A DNA stretch of 64,000 bases from contig NZ_JAKRKC020000002.1 in the NCBI RefSeq assembly GCF_022664455.2, forward strand, positions 2,542,001 through 2,606,000, given 5' to 3'. Positions 34,410-42,609 of the stretch are shown one piece after another; the first letter of the stretch is position 1, and the number at the start of each line of letters is the position of its first letter. Below the pieces are notes generated by a model. That model worked only from the letters and a program-made list of their open reading frames with translations, had not been told where the DNA came from and did not search any database. The translations under genes were made by a program, and so were the position numbers. The stretch comes from Actinomadura luzonensis (GTDB taxonomy: Bacteria; Actinomycetota; Actinomycetes; Streptosporangiales; Streptosporangiaceae).

Positions 34410-35575
34410 GCCCGGACGCGGTTTTCCCCCATTCGGCGTCCGGCCGGCCGCGAGGGGGACATCCGGTCACCCTCGATCTGCGGTCGTCGTCGCCGCACGC
34501 CGTCCGGTGGCTGCCGCCGGACGACCCCGTGCCGGGCGCGCCGCGGGTCGTGCTCGCCGACCGCGCGGCCCGCGGCGAGTTCGCCGCCCTGCAGGCCGCG
34601 CTCCACCGGCTCGGCGTGCCGACCGTACGGCTCGACGCCGCGCACGCGGCGGCACCCCCGGCGGGCCGGGACGGCGGGCCCCGGGGCCGCCACGACTCGC
34701 TCGGCCTCACGATCACCCTGGACGGCGGCTCCCCGGACAGCGGGCTCCTCACCATGGACGGCCGCCGCTTCCGGCCGAGCGTCGTGTGGGCGCGCGGCCC
34801 GATGCCCCGCGAGATCCCGGGCGCGCCCGGCCCGGCCGGCCCGCTGATCAGCGCCGACTCCTGGGCCGCCCTGGTCGGCCAGCTCGCCGTGCTCGCCCCC
34901 GCCGCCCTCCCCGGCCCCCGCGCCGGCCGCCTCGCGCAGCTCGCCGGGGCGGCCGCGGCCGGCGTGCGCACCCCGCGCACGATCGTCACGACCGACCCGG
35001 CGGCCGCCGCCGCGCTGCCCGGGGACAGGCTCGTGGTCAAGGTGCTGGACGAGCACTTCGTCGAGACCGCGCCCGGCCGGCTGGTGGGCCTGCTCCCGGA
35101 GATCGTCGACCGCGACGCCCTCGTGCGCCGCCCGCCCCCGGGCTTCCCGATGATCGTGCAGGAGTACGTCGAGCACGACCTCGAACTGCGCGTCTACTAC
35201 CTGGCCGGCGACCTCCGCGCCTTCGCCGTGGCCAAGCCGGCGCCGGACGCGCTCTGGCGGGACCCGGCCGGCGTGTCCGTCCGCGCGACGCCGGTCCCGC
35301 CGCGGGCCGCCGCGGCGGTGCGGCGGCTCGCGCGGGACTGGGGCCTCGCCTTCGGCGCCTTCGACCTGCTGCTCGCCGCCGGGGACGTGGTCTTCCTGGA
35401 GGTCAACGCCGACGGCGACTGGCGCTGGTTCGAGGCCAGGGCCGGCACCCGCGCGGTCACCGCCGCGGCCGCGTCGATGGTCAGGGCGCTGCACCTGAAC
35501 GCGCCCCGGGCCGCCGCGCCGCCGCCGATCGGCGGCGTGCTGGATTTCCTCCTGCTCGGTACCGAAGCCATGTGA
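34403..35575 (+). CDS. ATP-grasp ligase of the graspetide-synthetase type
   Basis: About 390 residues, related to MvdC/MvdD-like ATP-grasp enzymes that form ester or amide crosslinks in ribosomal peptides. Visible: pre-ATP-grasp N domain (VVLADRAARGEFAALQAALH, VVWARGPMPREI), nucleotide-binding LVVKVLDEHFVET, PMIVQEYVEHDLELRVYYL, and metal-binding VFLEVNADGDWRWFE. The start is uncertain: TTG at 34403 has GGTGAG nearby; internal GTGs at about 34528 and 34549 are alternatives. It is 15 bp from the SARP gene, hence in the same operon. It could modify the cluster's precursors or ligate another substrate. Confidence 0.75.
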   Translation: MLGPDAVFPHSASGRPRGGHPVTLDLRSSSPHAVRWLPPDDPVPGAPRVVLADRAARGEFAALQAALHRLGVPTVRLDAAHAAAPPAGRDGGPRGRHDSLGLTITLDGGSPDSGLLTMDGRRFRPSVVWARGPMPREIPGAPGPAGPLISADSWAALVGQLAVLAPAALPGPRAGRLAQLAGAAAAGVRTPRTIVTTDPAAAAALPGDRLVVKVLDEHFVETAPGRLVGLLPEIVDRDALVRRPPPGFPMIVQEYVEHDLELRVYYLAGDLRAFAVAKPAPDALWRDPAGVSVRATPVPPRAAAAVRRLARDWGLAFGAFDLLLAAGDVVFLEVNADGDWRWFEARAGTRAVTAAAASMVRALHLNAPRAAAPPPIGGVLDFLLLGTEAM

Positions 35576-35590
35576 CGTCGAGGAAGGCGC

Positions 35591-37384
35591 ATGAGCACCG
35601 CCCCAACGTCCCGCCTCCACTGCTCGATACTCGGCCCGCTCCAGGTCCGGGTGGACGGACACGACGCCGTCATCGGCGCGCCCAAGCAACGGCTGCTCCT
35701 CGCGCTGCTGCTGTGCCGGGCGAACGCGGTCGTGCCGGCGGCCGACCTGATCGACGCGTTGTGGGGGGAGACGCCGCCCCGCACGGCCAGGAAGAACCTC
35801 CAGGTCTACGTCTCCGCGCTGCGCAAGGTCGCCGGCGACCGGATCGGCTTCCACGGCTGGGGGTACCGCTTCCGCGCCGGCCCCGCCGAGCTGGACCTGC
35901 TGCGCCTCAGGGAGCTGGCCAGGACCGGGCGCAGCGCGATCCACGGCGGGAACCCGGCGGCGGCCGCCGAACTGCTCGGCGACGCGGTCGCCCTGTGGCG
36001 GGACCAGCCGCTGACCGAGTTCGCGCACGTGCCGCAGGTGGTCAGGGAGGTGGCCAGGATCACCGACCTGTTCCTGTCGGCCTACGAGGACTGGGCCGAA
36101 CTGGAGCTCGGGCTCGGCCACCACGTCGAGGCCCTGACCAGCCTGGACGCGCTGCCCGCGCGGTTCCGCACCCGGGAGCGGATCGCCGCGGCGCGGATGA
36201 CGGCGCTGGCCCGGTGCGGGCGCGCGTCCGAGGCGCTGTCGTACTTCGAGGAGCTGCGCCGGTACCTGGCGACGGTGCTGGGCATCGACCCCAGCCCGGT
36301 GCTCAAGCGCCTCTACCAGGACATCCTCACCGGCGCGGTGGCCCGGTCCGCCCCGCCGGGCGCGCGGGGCGGGGGAGCACCGGTTCCCGTCCTCGCCAAC
36401 CAGCTGCCGCGCGACATCGGCGACTTCGTCGGCAGGACGGCGGAGCTCGGCCGCGTCATGGCCGGACCGGCCCCGGTCGTCCTGATCACCGGCGAGCCGG
36501 GCATCGGCAAGACCGCCCTGGCCGTCCACGCCGCGCACACCCTGGCCCCCGCCTACCCCGACGGCGCCCTGATGATCCCGCTGCGGCGCGGGGGCGGCGG
36601 GCCGCACGACGTCCGCGGCCTCCAGCACGAGCTGCTGGAGGCCGTGGGGGTGAGCACCGCCGGGATGCGCGACCAGGACGTGCTGGCGTCGGTGTGGCGG
36701 TCCTGGCTGGCCAGGCGCCGCGTCCTGCTCGTCCTCGACGACGCCCCCGACGAGCCGAGCGTGCGCCTGCTGCTCCCCGGCTGCGGGGACAGCCGGGTGC
36801 TGGTCACCAGCAGGAGCAGGCTGAGCGGCCTGGAGTCGGTGGCCCGGATCGAGCTGGGCGAGCTGACGGCCGCCGAGAGCGTCGAGTTCCTGGCCCGGCA
36901 GGTCGGCCGCGAACGGGCCCTCGCCGGCCGGGCCGCGCTCACCGCGCTGTTCGGCAGGTACGGCCGTTCCCCGCTGATGCTGCGCCTGCTCGGCGGCCGG
37001 CTCGCGCGGCTGCCGCACGTGCCGCTGGGCCTGCTGATCGACCGGCTGACCCGGGCCGAGCGCGTGCTGGACGAGTTCGCCGCCGGTGACGTGTCGCTGC
37101 GCGAGCGGTTCGAGGAGTTCTACGACCGGCCGTCCTGGCCGCACCGGGCGGCGTTCGTCGCGCTGGGCGCGCTGCACGGGCCGCCGTTCGGCCACGAGGA
37201 GCTGGTGGCGGCGCTGGACGGGCCGGGAACGCCCGCCGAGCGGGTCATCGAGTCGCTGCTGGAGGCCAACGTGCTGTCGGTGCCCGGGCCGGGGGCGGCG
37301 GAGGTCACCGCGCACTCGCTGACGTACACGATGTCGCCGCTCGCCCACCTGTTCGCGGCCGAACTCCACCGCGCGGACGGCTGA
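35591..37384 (+). CDS. SARP-type regulator with BTAD and NTPase domains
   Basis: A 597-residue AfsR/SARP-like activator. The N terminus is an OmpR-type winged helix (FRVDG-like QVRVDGHDAVIGAPKQRLLL, NLQVYVSALRKVAGDRI), followed by the BTAD helical domain (about 95-245) and an NB-ARC-type ATPase with Walker A GEPGIGKTAL and Walker B VLLVLDDAP. ATG at 35591 has GAGGAAGG upstream. SARPs usually activate the biosynthetic cluster they sit in; the paired promoters before the transporter and precursor genes are its natural candidates. Confidence 0.87.
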   Translation: MSTAPTSRLHCSILGPLQVRVDGHDAVIGAPKQRLLLALLLCRANAVVPAADLIDALWGETPPRTARKNLQVYVSALRKVAGDRIGFHGWGYRFRAGPAELDLLRLRELARTGRSAIHGGNPAAAAELLGDAVALWRDQPLTEFAHVPQVVREVARITDLFLSAYEDWAELELGLGHHVEALTSLDALPARFRTRERIAAARMTALARCGRASEALSYFEELRRYLATVLGIDPSPVLKRLYQDILTGAVARSAPPGARGGGAPVPVLANQLPRDIGDFVGRTAELGRVMAGPAPVVLITGEPGIGKTALAVHAAHTLAPAYPDGALMIPLRRGGGGPHDVRGLQHELLEAVGVSTAGMRDQDVLASVWRSWLARRRVLLVLDDAPDEPSVRLLLPGCGDSRVLVTSRSRLSGLESVARIELGELTAAESVEFLARQVGRERALAGRAALTALFGRYGRSPLMLRLLGGRLARLPHVPLGLLIDRLTRAERVLDEFAAGDVSLRERFEEFYDRPSWPHRAAFVALGALHGPPFGHEELVAALDGPGTPAERVIESLLEANVLSVPGPGAAEVTAHSLTYTMSPLAHLFAAELHRADG

Positions 37385-37395
37385 AACACCGTCGC

Positions 37396-37443
37396 GGGCC
37401 CACATTCGTGGGGTTGTCCCGGCCGCGTGACCCGAGGTGATAC
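37396..37443 (+). promoter_or_regulatory. Cluster promoter P1, before the ABC-YcaO-TfuA operon
   Basis: Element GGGCCCACATT-C-GTGGGGTTG runs from 37396 into a -35-like TTGTCC (37414-37419), an 18-bp spacer, then TGATAC (37438-37443) as -10. The inverted repeat CCCACATTCGTGGG overlaps the -35 side. The same arrangement occurs 42 bp upstream of the first precursor gene at 41768-41815. Confidence 0.8.
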
Positions 37444-37485
37444 TCGACCACGGAAGCCGAGCGCAATCGACCGAGAGGTGGCGGT

Positions 37486-38433
37486 ATGGCCGTGTCGGGC
37501 GACGTGGTGACGGCCGAGGCGCTGACCAAACGCTATCGGCGCAGCGAGACGCCGGCCGTGGACGACGTGTCCTTCGAGATCGCGCGGGGCGAGACGATCG
37601 GGCTGCTGGGCCCGAACGGGGCCGGGAAGACGACCCTGATCAAGATGATCTGCGGCGTGACCGCCCCCACCTCCGGCCGCGTCCAGGTGTTCGACGCCGA
37701 CCCGGTCCGCCAGCCGGTGGCCGCCAAGAGCGGCATCGGGGCGATGCACCAGATCGCGCCGTTCGACGAGATGCTGCCCGCGCTGGACAACCTGCGCATC
37801 TCGGCGCGGTTCCGCGGGGTGCGGTGGCGGGACGTCCGGCCGTGGGCGCTGGAGCTCGCCGAGTTCCTCGGCGTGGCCAAGGCGCTGCCGCAGCTGTGCT
37901 TCCAGCTCTCCGGCGGGCAGCGGCAGCGGCTGCAGCTGATCCGCGCCCTGATCACGCTGCCCGGGCTGCTGATCCTGGACGAGCCGTCGGCCGGCCTGGA
38001 CGTCGCCGGACGGCACCAGATCGAGCGGTTCGTGACCTGGCTGCGCGAGGAGCACGGGGTGACCGTGCTGTGGACCAGCCACCACATCGACGAGCTGGAA
38101 CGCAACAGCCAGCGGGTGATGGTGATCAACCGCGGCCGGGTGCTGCGCTTCGCCAAGCCGCGCGAGCTCGTGGAGGAGTTCGGCGCGGTGCACCTCATGG
38201 TGACCGTGGCCGACGCCGAGGCGGGCGCGGCCGTCGCCGCGTGGGCGCGGAACGCCGGGCTGAGCGCCGACGCCGACGACGGAGAGGTGCGCATCGAGGG
38301 CGCCCGCGCCAGGGAGATGCTGCCCGAGCTGACCCGGCACTGCCAGGACCACGACATCGTGCTCAGCGGGGTGTCGACCGCGCTGGACTCGCTGGAGACG
38401 GTCTTCCTCCGGATGACCGCGGACGAGGGCTGA
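37486..38433 (+). CDS. ABC transporter ATPase of the RiPP cluster
   Basis: A 315-residue ABC ATPase of the drug/lantibiotic export (DrrA/CcmA-like) type. Walker A GPNGAGKTTL, Q-loop around GIGAMHQIAP, signature LSGGQRQRLQL, Walker B LLILDEPSAGLD and the switch His in VLWTSHHIDEL are intact. About 80 C-terminal residues form the extra domain typical of this group. It is 2 bp from the permease gene, so both form one exporter, probably for the mature peptide (self-protection and secretion). It is first after promoter P1. Confidence 0.92.
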   Translation: MAVSGDVVTAEALTKRYRRSETPAVDDVSFEIARGETIGLLGPNGAGKTTLIKMICGVTAPTSGRVQVFDADPVRQPVAAKSGIGAMHQIAPFDEMLPALDNLRISARFRGVRWRDVRPWALELAEFLGVAKALPQLCFQLSGGQRQRLQLIRALITLPGLLILDEPSAGLDVAGRHQIERFVTWLREEHGVTVLWTSHHIDELERNSQRVMVINRGRVLRFAKPRELVEEFGAVHLMVTVADAEAGAAVAAWARNAGLSADADDGEVRIEGARAREMLPELTRHCQDHDIVLSGVSTALDSLETVFLRMTADEG

Positions 38434-38434
38434 C

Positions 38435-39247
38435 ATGGCCGCCAAGCTGACCTTCGCGACCGCCCCGCCTGTCGCGGCCCCCCGGGCCGCCGACCTGGCC
38501 GCGGTGATCTACCGCGAGTACGCGCTGCTGGCCCGCAACCGGATCAACCTCATCCTCAGCCTGGCCCCGATGCTGGTGTACCTGCTGCTGGTCAACACCT
38601 CGCTGAGCAACCTGGTCGGCAGCATCTCCTACCGGGGCGTCGAGCTGCGGTTCGCGGTCTTCCTGCTGCCGATGGTGCTGGCGATGTCGATCGTCAGCGC
38701 GTCCGGCACCTCCGGGATCGCGCTGTTCCAGGAGGAGCTGAGCGGGGTGGCGACGCAGCTCTGGTCGTACCCGATGCGCCGCTCCCGGTTCCTGCTCGGC
38801 AAGCTGCTGGCCGGGGTGTCGCTGGTGCTCGGCCAGAGCCTGCTGGCGCTGGGCGTCGCGGTGCTGATCTTCGACCTGCCGTTCGGGCTGGAGGGCTGGG
38901 CCGGGCTGCTGGTGGCGCTGACGCTGGCCGCGGTCGCGTTCAACGGGCTCTACCTGGCCGCGGCCATCACGATCACCGACTTCCAGACCTTCATGGTGTT
39001 GTCGAACGTGTCGATCCTGGTGCTGGTGTTCAGCGCGCCGTCGATGTACACGGTCGACCAGATGCCGGTGGTGCTGCAGTGGATCTCGGTGGTCAACCCG
39101 CTGACCTACGCGATCAACGGGATGCGGGACGCGGCGCTGTTCGGGTTCGCCGACGCGTGGGCGGACCTGCTGGTGCTGGCGGTGATCGCGGCGGTCACGT
39201 ACGGGGTGGCCGGGCGGGCGCTGCTGAACCGGGCACGGAACCTCTGA
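38435..39247 (+). CDS. ABC-2-type permease of the RiPP cluster
   Basis: A 270-residue integral membrane protein with six predicted helices and the ABC-2 transporter pattern (NRINLILSLAPMLVYLLLVN, then SYPMRRSRFLLGKLLAGV, and VVNPLTYAINGMRDA before the last helix). It starts ATG 38435, two bases after the ATPase stop. A homodimer with the ATPase would form a complete exporter. It is followed by ycaO after 12 bp, so the transporter and maturation genes are one transcript. Confidence 0.9.
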   Translation: MAAKLTFATAPPVAAPRAADLAAVIYREYALLARNRINLILSLAPMLVYLLLVNTSLSNLVGSISYRGVELRFAVFLLPMVLAMSIVSASGTSGIALFQEELSGVATQLWSYPMRRSRFLLGKLLAGVSLVLGQSLLALGVAVLIFDLPFGLEGWAGLLVALTLAAVAFNGLYLAAAITITDFQTFMVLSNVSILVLVFSAPSMYTVDQMPVVLQWISVVNPLTYAINGMRDAALFGFADAWADLLVLAVIAAVTYGVAGRALLNRARNL

Positions 39248-39259
39248 CCGGGCAGGGAC

Positions 39260-40402
39260 ATGCTTACCGAGAAATTTCCTGACACGTCCAAGGTGCGGCT
39301 CCCCGGCACGGACCGGGCCTGCGACCCGGCGGCCACCCTGGCCATGACCCGCCGGGCGGCGCGCCAGGTCGGGGTCACCCGGGTCGCCGACATCACCCGG
39401 CTCGACACCGTGGGCATCCCGACCTTCCAGGCGATCCGCCCCGCCTCCCGCACGCTCGCCGTGTCGCAGGGCAAGGGCGTCACCCCCGAGCTGGCCAGGC
39501 TGTCGGCGGTCATGGAGTCCATCGAGCTGTGGCACGCCGAGCAGGACCTGCCGCCCGCCGTGACCGCCCCGCCGCGCGAGGTCGCCGCCCGGCTGGGCTA
39601 CGACGTGCGCGCCCTCGTCCCGGCCGAGCCGAGCCTGCTGCACGACGGGCTGCCGCTGGACTGGCTGGAGGCCACGTCGCTGGCGGACGGCTCGCCCACG
39701 CTGGTGCCCCGCGACGTCGTGGCCCTGACGCTGGGCGGCGGCACCGGCTGGAGCCCGCCGCTGTTCTTCGCCTCCAGCAACGGCCTGGCCGGCGGGAACA
39801 CCCGGACCGAGGCCACCCTGCACGCCCTGTACGAGGTGATCGAGCGCGACGCGGTGACGGCCGCAGTGACCGGCCGGCCTACCGGCGGCGTCCGCGTCGA
39901 TCCCGGCACGTCCGGCTCGCCGGTCGTGGCCGGGCTGTGCGCGGCGCTGGCGCGGGCCCGGGTCCGGCTGGAGGTCCGGCACCTGCCGTCGCCGACCGGG
40001 CTGCCGTGCTTCCTGGCCCGCATCACCTGCGACGACTACCCGCCGGCGTTCTTCGGTTTCGGCTGCCACCTCAGCTCGGAGATCGCGCTCACCCGGGCGA
40101 TCACCGAGTCGGCGCAGGCGCGGCTGGCGTACGTGTCCGGGGCGCGGGACGACCTGCGGGCCGACTTCCACGACGGCGTCCCCCGCCCGAGCCGCCCCGG
40201 GCCGCCGCCCGAGCTGGCCGGTCCCGTCCCCGTCCTGCGGGCGCACGGCACCCTGGCCGAGGACCTGGAGGACGCGGTCCGGCGGGCCGCGGCCGCGTTC
40301 GGCCATCCGCCCCTCGTCGTCGACCTGACCCGTGAGGACGTCGGCGTGCCGGTCGTCAAGGTGGTGGCGCCGGGCGCCCGCGTCTGCCCCGAGGTGATGT
40401 GA
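39260..40402 (+). CDS. YcaO cyclodehydratase/thioamide-type enzyme
   Basis: A 380-residue YcaO protein, the ATP-dependent enzyme that activates peptide-backbone amides. ATP/Mg-binding motifs are present: SQGKGVTPELARLSAVMESI (69-88) with E in ELWHAE, and NGLAGGNTRTEATLHALYEV followed by IERDA. There is no fused E1-like/ocin-ThiF partner and no C-terminal PxPxP. The directly following TfuA gene marks it as the TfuA-dependent class, which in characterised cases makes thioamides (or, in McrA, thioglycine). Start and stop are tightly coupled to its neighbours. Confidence 0.93.
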   Translation: MLTEKFPDTSKVRLPGTDRACDPAATLAMTRRAARQVGVTRVADITRLDTVGIPTFQAIRPASRTLAVSQGKGVTPELARLSAVMESIELWHAEQDLPPAVTAPPREVAARLGYDVRALVPAEPSLLHDGLPLDWLEATSLADGSPTLVPRDVVALTLGGGTGWSPPLFFASSNGLAGGNTRTEATLHALYEVIERDAVTAAVTGRPTGGVRVDPGTSGSPVVAGLCAALARARVRLEVRHLPSPTGLPCFLARITCDDYPPAFFGFGCHLSSEIALTRAITESAQARLAYVSGARDDLRADFHDGVPRPSRPGPPPELAGPVPVLRAHGTLAEDLEDAVRRAAAAFGHPPLVVDLTREDVGVPVVKVVAPGARVCPEVM

Positions 40403-41700
40403 TGCCCGCGACCGTCGTCTACGCCGGCCCGACGATCTCCCCCGAGGAGATCCGCGCGGTGGTCCCCGGGGCGCGGGTCCGGCCGCCGGTGGCCCGCAAC
40501 GACCTGTTCACCGAGGACTGGACGCCCGGCGACACGGCGGTCGTCCTCGACGGCTACTACCGGGAACGCCTGTCGGTGGGCCACAAGGAGATCCTCTGGC
40601 TGCTCGCCGAGGGCGTGCGGGTCATCGGCGCGGCCAGCCTGGGCGCGCTGCGGGCGGCCGAGCTGGGCCCGTACGGCATGCGCGGCGTCGGCGAGGTCTT
40701 CCGCCTGTACGCCGCCGGCGAGATCGACGGCGACGACGAGGTGGCCGTGCTGCACGGCCCGGCCGAGGTGGGCTACCCGCCCGGCACGGTGGCGCTGGTC
40801 AACCTGCGGCACGGCTGCCGCGAGGGGGCGCGGACCGGCCTGGTCCCCGAGGCCGTCGGCGCGCGCGTCCTGGCGGCGGCCAAGGCCCGGCCGTTCACCC
40901 ACCGCACCTGGGACGAGCTGGCGGAGGACCTGCCCGGCGAGGGGGTGCGCGACGCCCTGCGCACCCTCCGGCGCATGATCGCGGCCGGCGACTGGGACCT
41001 CAAGCACCTGGACGCCCTGGCGGCCCTGCGCGCCGCCCGCGACCCGGGCCCGGCGGCGCCCGCCGCCGGCCCCGGCGACGCGGCGCTGACCGGCATCACC
41101 AGGAACGAGGCGCTGCGGTGGCGGTCGAGGCGGGAGTACGCGCCCGGCCGCTGGATGTCCGACCTGGACGTGCTGACCGCGGCGCGGCTGTTCGACGACG
41201 ACTACCCCCGCCTGCACGAGGAGACGCTGACGGCCCTGCTGGCGGGCTTCGCCGCGGCGCGCGGCCTGACCCTGGAGGAGTACGCCCGCGCCACGCTCGG
41301 CGTCGCGGCGGAGCTGCCGGGCCCCCTCGCGGCGTGGCTCACCGAGGAGGAACGCGCCACCCTGCCCATGGGCGACCGGCTCCGCCTCGTCATGGTGCGG
41401 GTCTGGCCGATCTGGAGGTCGGCCGACTGGCGGCCCGCCGTCCTGGCGCGCACCCGCGGCACGGAGCGGTGGGAGCGGTGGACCGGCCTGGTCGAGCGCG
41501 CCGACGAGGCCGCCGGGCAGAGCAGGGGGCGGCTGGTCGTGCCGCCGCCCGAGTTCTGCGGGCGGCTGTTCCTGCGTCACTGGCCCGGCACGCCGCCGCG
41601 GCTCGCGATGGCCCGCCGCGGGTTCCTCGGCGTCGAGGACCTGGGGCACGCGGCCGCCCGGTTCTTCGCCCTGGACGTGCGGCGCCGCCCCGGCTCCTGA
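40402..41700 (+). CDS. TfuA-like protein, long form
   Basis: A 432-residue TfuA-family partner of YcaO, thought to recruit or hydrolyse the sulfur source for backbone thioamidation. The core (about 1-150) has VVYAGPTISPEEIRA, LDGYYRERLSVGHKEILW and the signature GAASLGALRAAELGPYGMRG. About 270 further residues form an extra domain with no assigned role, as in long actinobacterial TfuAs. ATG at 40402 overlaps the YcaO stop (TGATG). It is the last gene before the precursor promoter. Confidence 0.9.
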   Translation: MPATVVYAGPTISPEEIRAVVPGARVRPPVARNDLFTEDWTPGDTAVVLDGYYRERLSVGHKEILWLLAEGVRVIGAASLGALRAAELGPYGMRGVGEVFRLYAAGEIDGDDEVAVLHGPAEVGYPPGTVALVNLRHGCREGARTGLVPEAVGARVLAAAKARPFTHRTWDELAEDLPGEGVRDALRTLRRMIAAGDWDLKHLDALAALRAARDPGPAAPAAGPGDAALTGITRNEALRWRSRREYAPGRWMSDLDVLTAARLFDDDYPRLHEETLTALLAGFAAARGLTLEEYARATLGVAAELPGPLAAWLTEEERATLPMGDRLRLVMVRVWPIWRSADWRPAVLARTRGTERWERWTGLVERADEAAGQSRGRLVVPPPEFCGRLFLRHWPGTPPRLAMARRGFLGVEDLGHAAARFFALDVRRRPGS

Positions 41701-41767
41701 CCCGGAACAGCCGGACCCGACCCTGTCGCCGGCGCCTTTCCGCGGCGTGCTCGCATTTCCGGAATTT

Positions 41768-41815
41768 GGGCCCACATTTGTGGGGTTGCCCGCCCGGAGC
41801 AGCGCCACGTAATAC
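41768..41815 (+). promoter_or_regulatory. Cluster promoter P2, before the precursor genes
   Basis: Second copy of the cluster promoter: GGGCCCACATT-T-GTGGGGTTG from 41768, -35-like TTGCCC (41786-41791), 18-bp spacer, -10 TAATAC (41810-41815). It differs from P1 at two positions in the 24-bp element and has the same spacing to the -10 region. The -10 is closer to consensus than in P1, consistent with high precursor expression. Confidence 0.82.
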
Positions 41816-41857
41816 TCAAGGTGAAACTCGTTCCCCCGAAAAGAGAGGTGGAAGGGC

Positions 41858-42127
41858 ATGGCCTTCGACGCGAGGGAAGCATTGCGCACGGCCGGAATTC
41901 TGACCGGCTCGGAATCGCCGGAAGTGGCGCAGGCGCTCAGCGTCCTGTCCCGCGAGGAAGTGGACATGCTGGTGTCGCTGAAGAGCCGCATCTCGGCTGC
42001 GCTGCCCGAGGTGCTGGCGCACTCCATCGGCAACTGGACCACCCCCGAGGCGACGCAGCAGCATTTCGACCCGGCGATGCTGTGCGCGTGCGCCATCTGG
42101 TCCGGGGCCGGGCAGAACGCCTCCTAG
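41858..42127 (+). CDS. RiPP precursor peptide A1
   Basis: An 89-residue precursor. Residues 1-55 or so form a helical leader (MAFDAREALRTAG, LSREEVDMLVSLKSR) and the C-terminal third is core-like: W60, TTPEATQQHFDPAM, then CACAIWSGAGQNAS (76-89) with two Cys, one Trp and no charged residues after D71. Ribosome binding site AGAGAGGTGGAAGG precedes the ATG. It has its own promoter P2 and a near-duplicate 70 bp downstream. It resembles no precursor I can name; cut site and crosslinks are not visible. Confidence 0.85.
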   Translation: MAFDAREALRTAGILTGSESPEVAQALSVLSREEVDMLVSLKSRISAALPEVLAHSIGNWTTPEATQQHFDPAMLCACAIWSGAGQNAS

Positions 42128-42197
42128 GCGGAAAAGCGACGACACCGGGTCGTCATCGAGCCGAAATTCGGGCTCCCGAGAAGAAAGGTGGAAAGGC

Positions 42198-42467
42198 ATG
42201 ACCTTCGACGCGAGGGAAGCGTTGCGCACGGCCGGAATCCTGACCGGCTCGGAATCGCCGGAAGTGGCGCAGGCATTCGGCTTCCTGTCCCGCGAGGAAG
42301 TCGACATGCTGGTGTCGCTGAAGGACCGGATCCCCGCCGCGCTGCCGGAGGTGCTGGCGCACTCTCTCGGCAACTGGACCACGCCGGGGGCGACGCAGCA
42401 GAACTTCGAGCCGAGCATGCTCTGCGCGTGCGGCATCTGGTCCGGGGCGGGACAGAACGCCTCGTAG
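42198..42467 (+). CDS. RiPP precursor peptide A2
   Basis: An 89-residue near-copy of A1, without gaps. It differs at about a dozen positions (A2T, L27F, S28G, V29F, S43D, S46P, I57L, E64G, H69N, D71E, A73S, A79G). The end reads CACGIWSGAGQNAS, so both Cys, the Trp and the last nine residues are unchanged. The 5' flanks of A1 and A2 are also similar (AAGAAAGGTGGAAAGGC before the ATG), showing a recent tandem duplication that included the ribosome binding site. Confidence 0.85.
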   Translation: MTFDAREALRTAGILTGSESPEVAQAFGFLSREEVDMLVSLKDRIPAALPEVLAHSLGNWTTPGATQQNFEPSMLCACGIWSGAGQNAS

Positions 42468-42519
42468 CCGGCCCCTGGCCCGTTAGGAGCGGCCGCGACC
42501 GCGCACTCCGAAGAGCTCG

Positions 42520-42580
42520 CAGGTGCGGCCGGGCGGCCCGTCCGCCGCGACGCGGCGGACGGGCGCCGAGATCGCACCTG
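42520..42580 (+). terminator. Nested hairpin between precursor and rSAM genes
   Basis: Inner stem GCCCGTCCGCCGC (42536-42548) / GCGGCGGACGGGC (42552-42564), perfect 13 bp with a GAC loop, inside an outer stem CAGGTGCG (42520-42527) / CGCACCTG (42573-42580). It lies 52 bases after the A2 stop. A partial terminator or processing site here would keep precursor mRNA in excess over enzyme mRNA. Confidence 0.75.
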
Positions 42581-42609
42581 TGAGCCGACGCAAGAGAAAG
42601 GGAGTGGAC

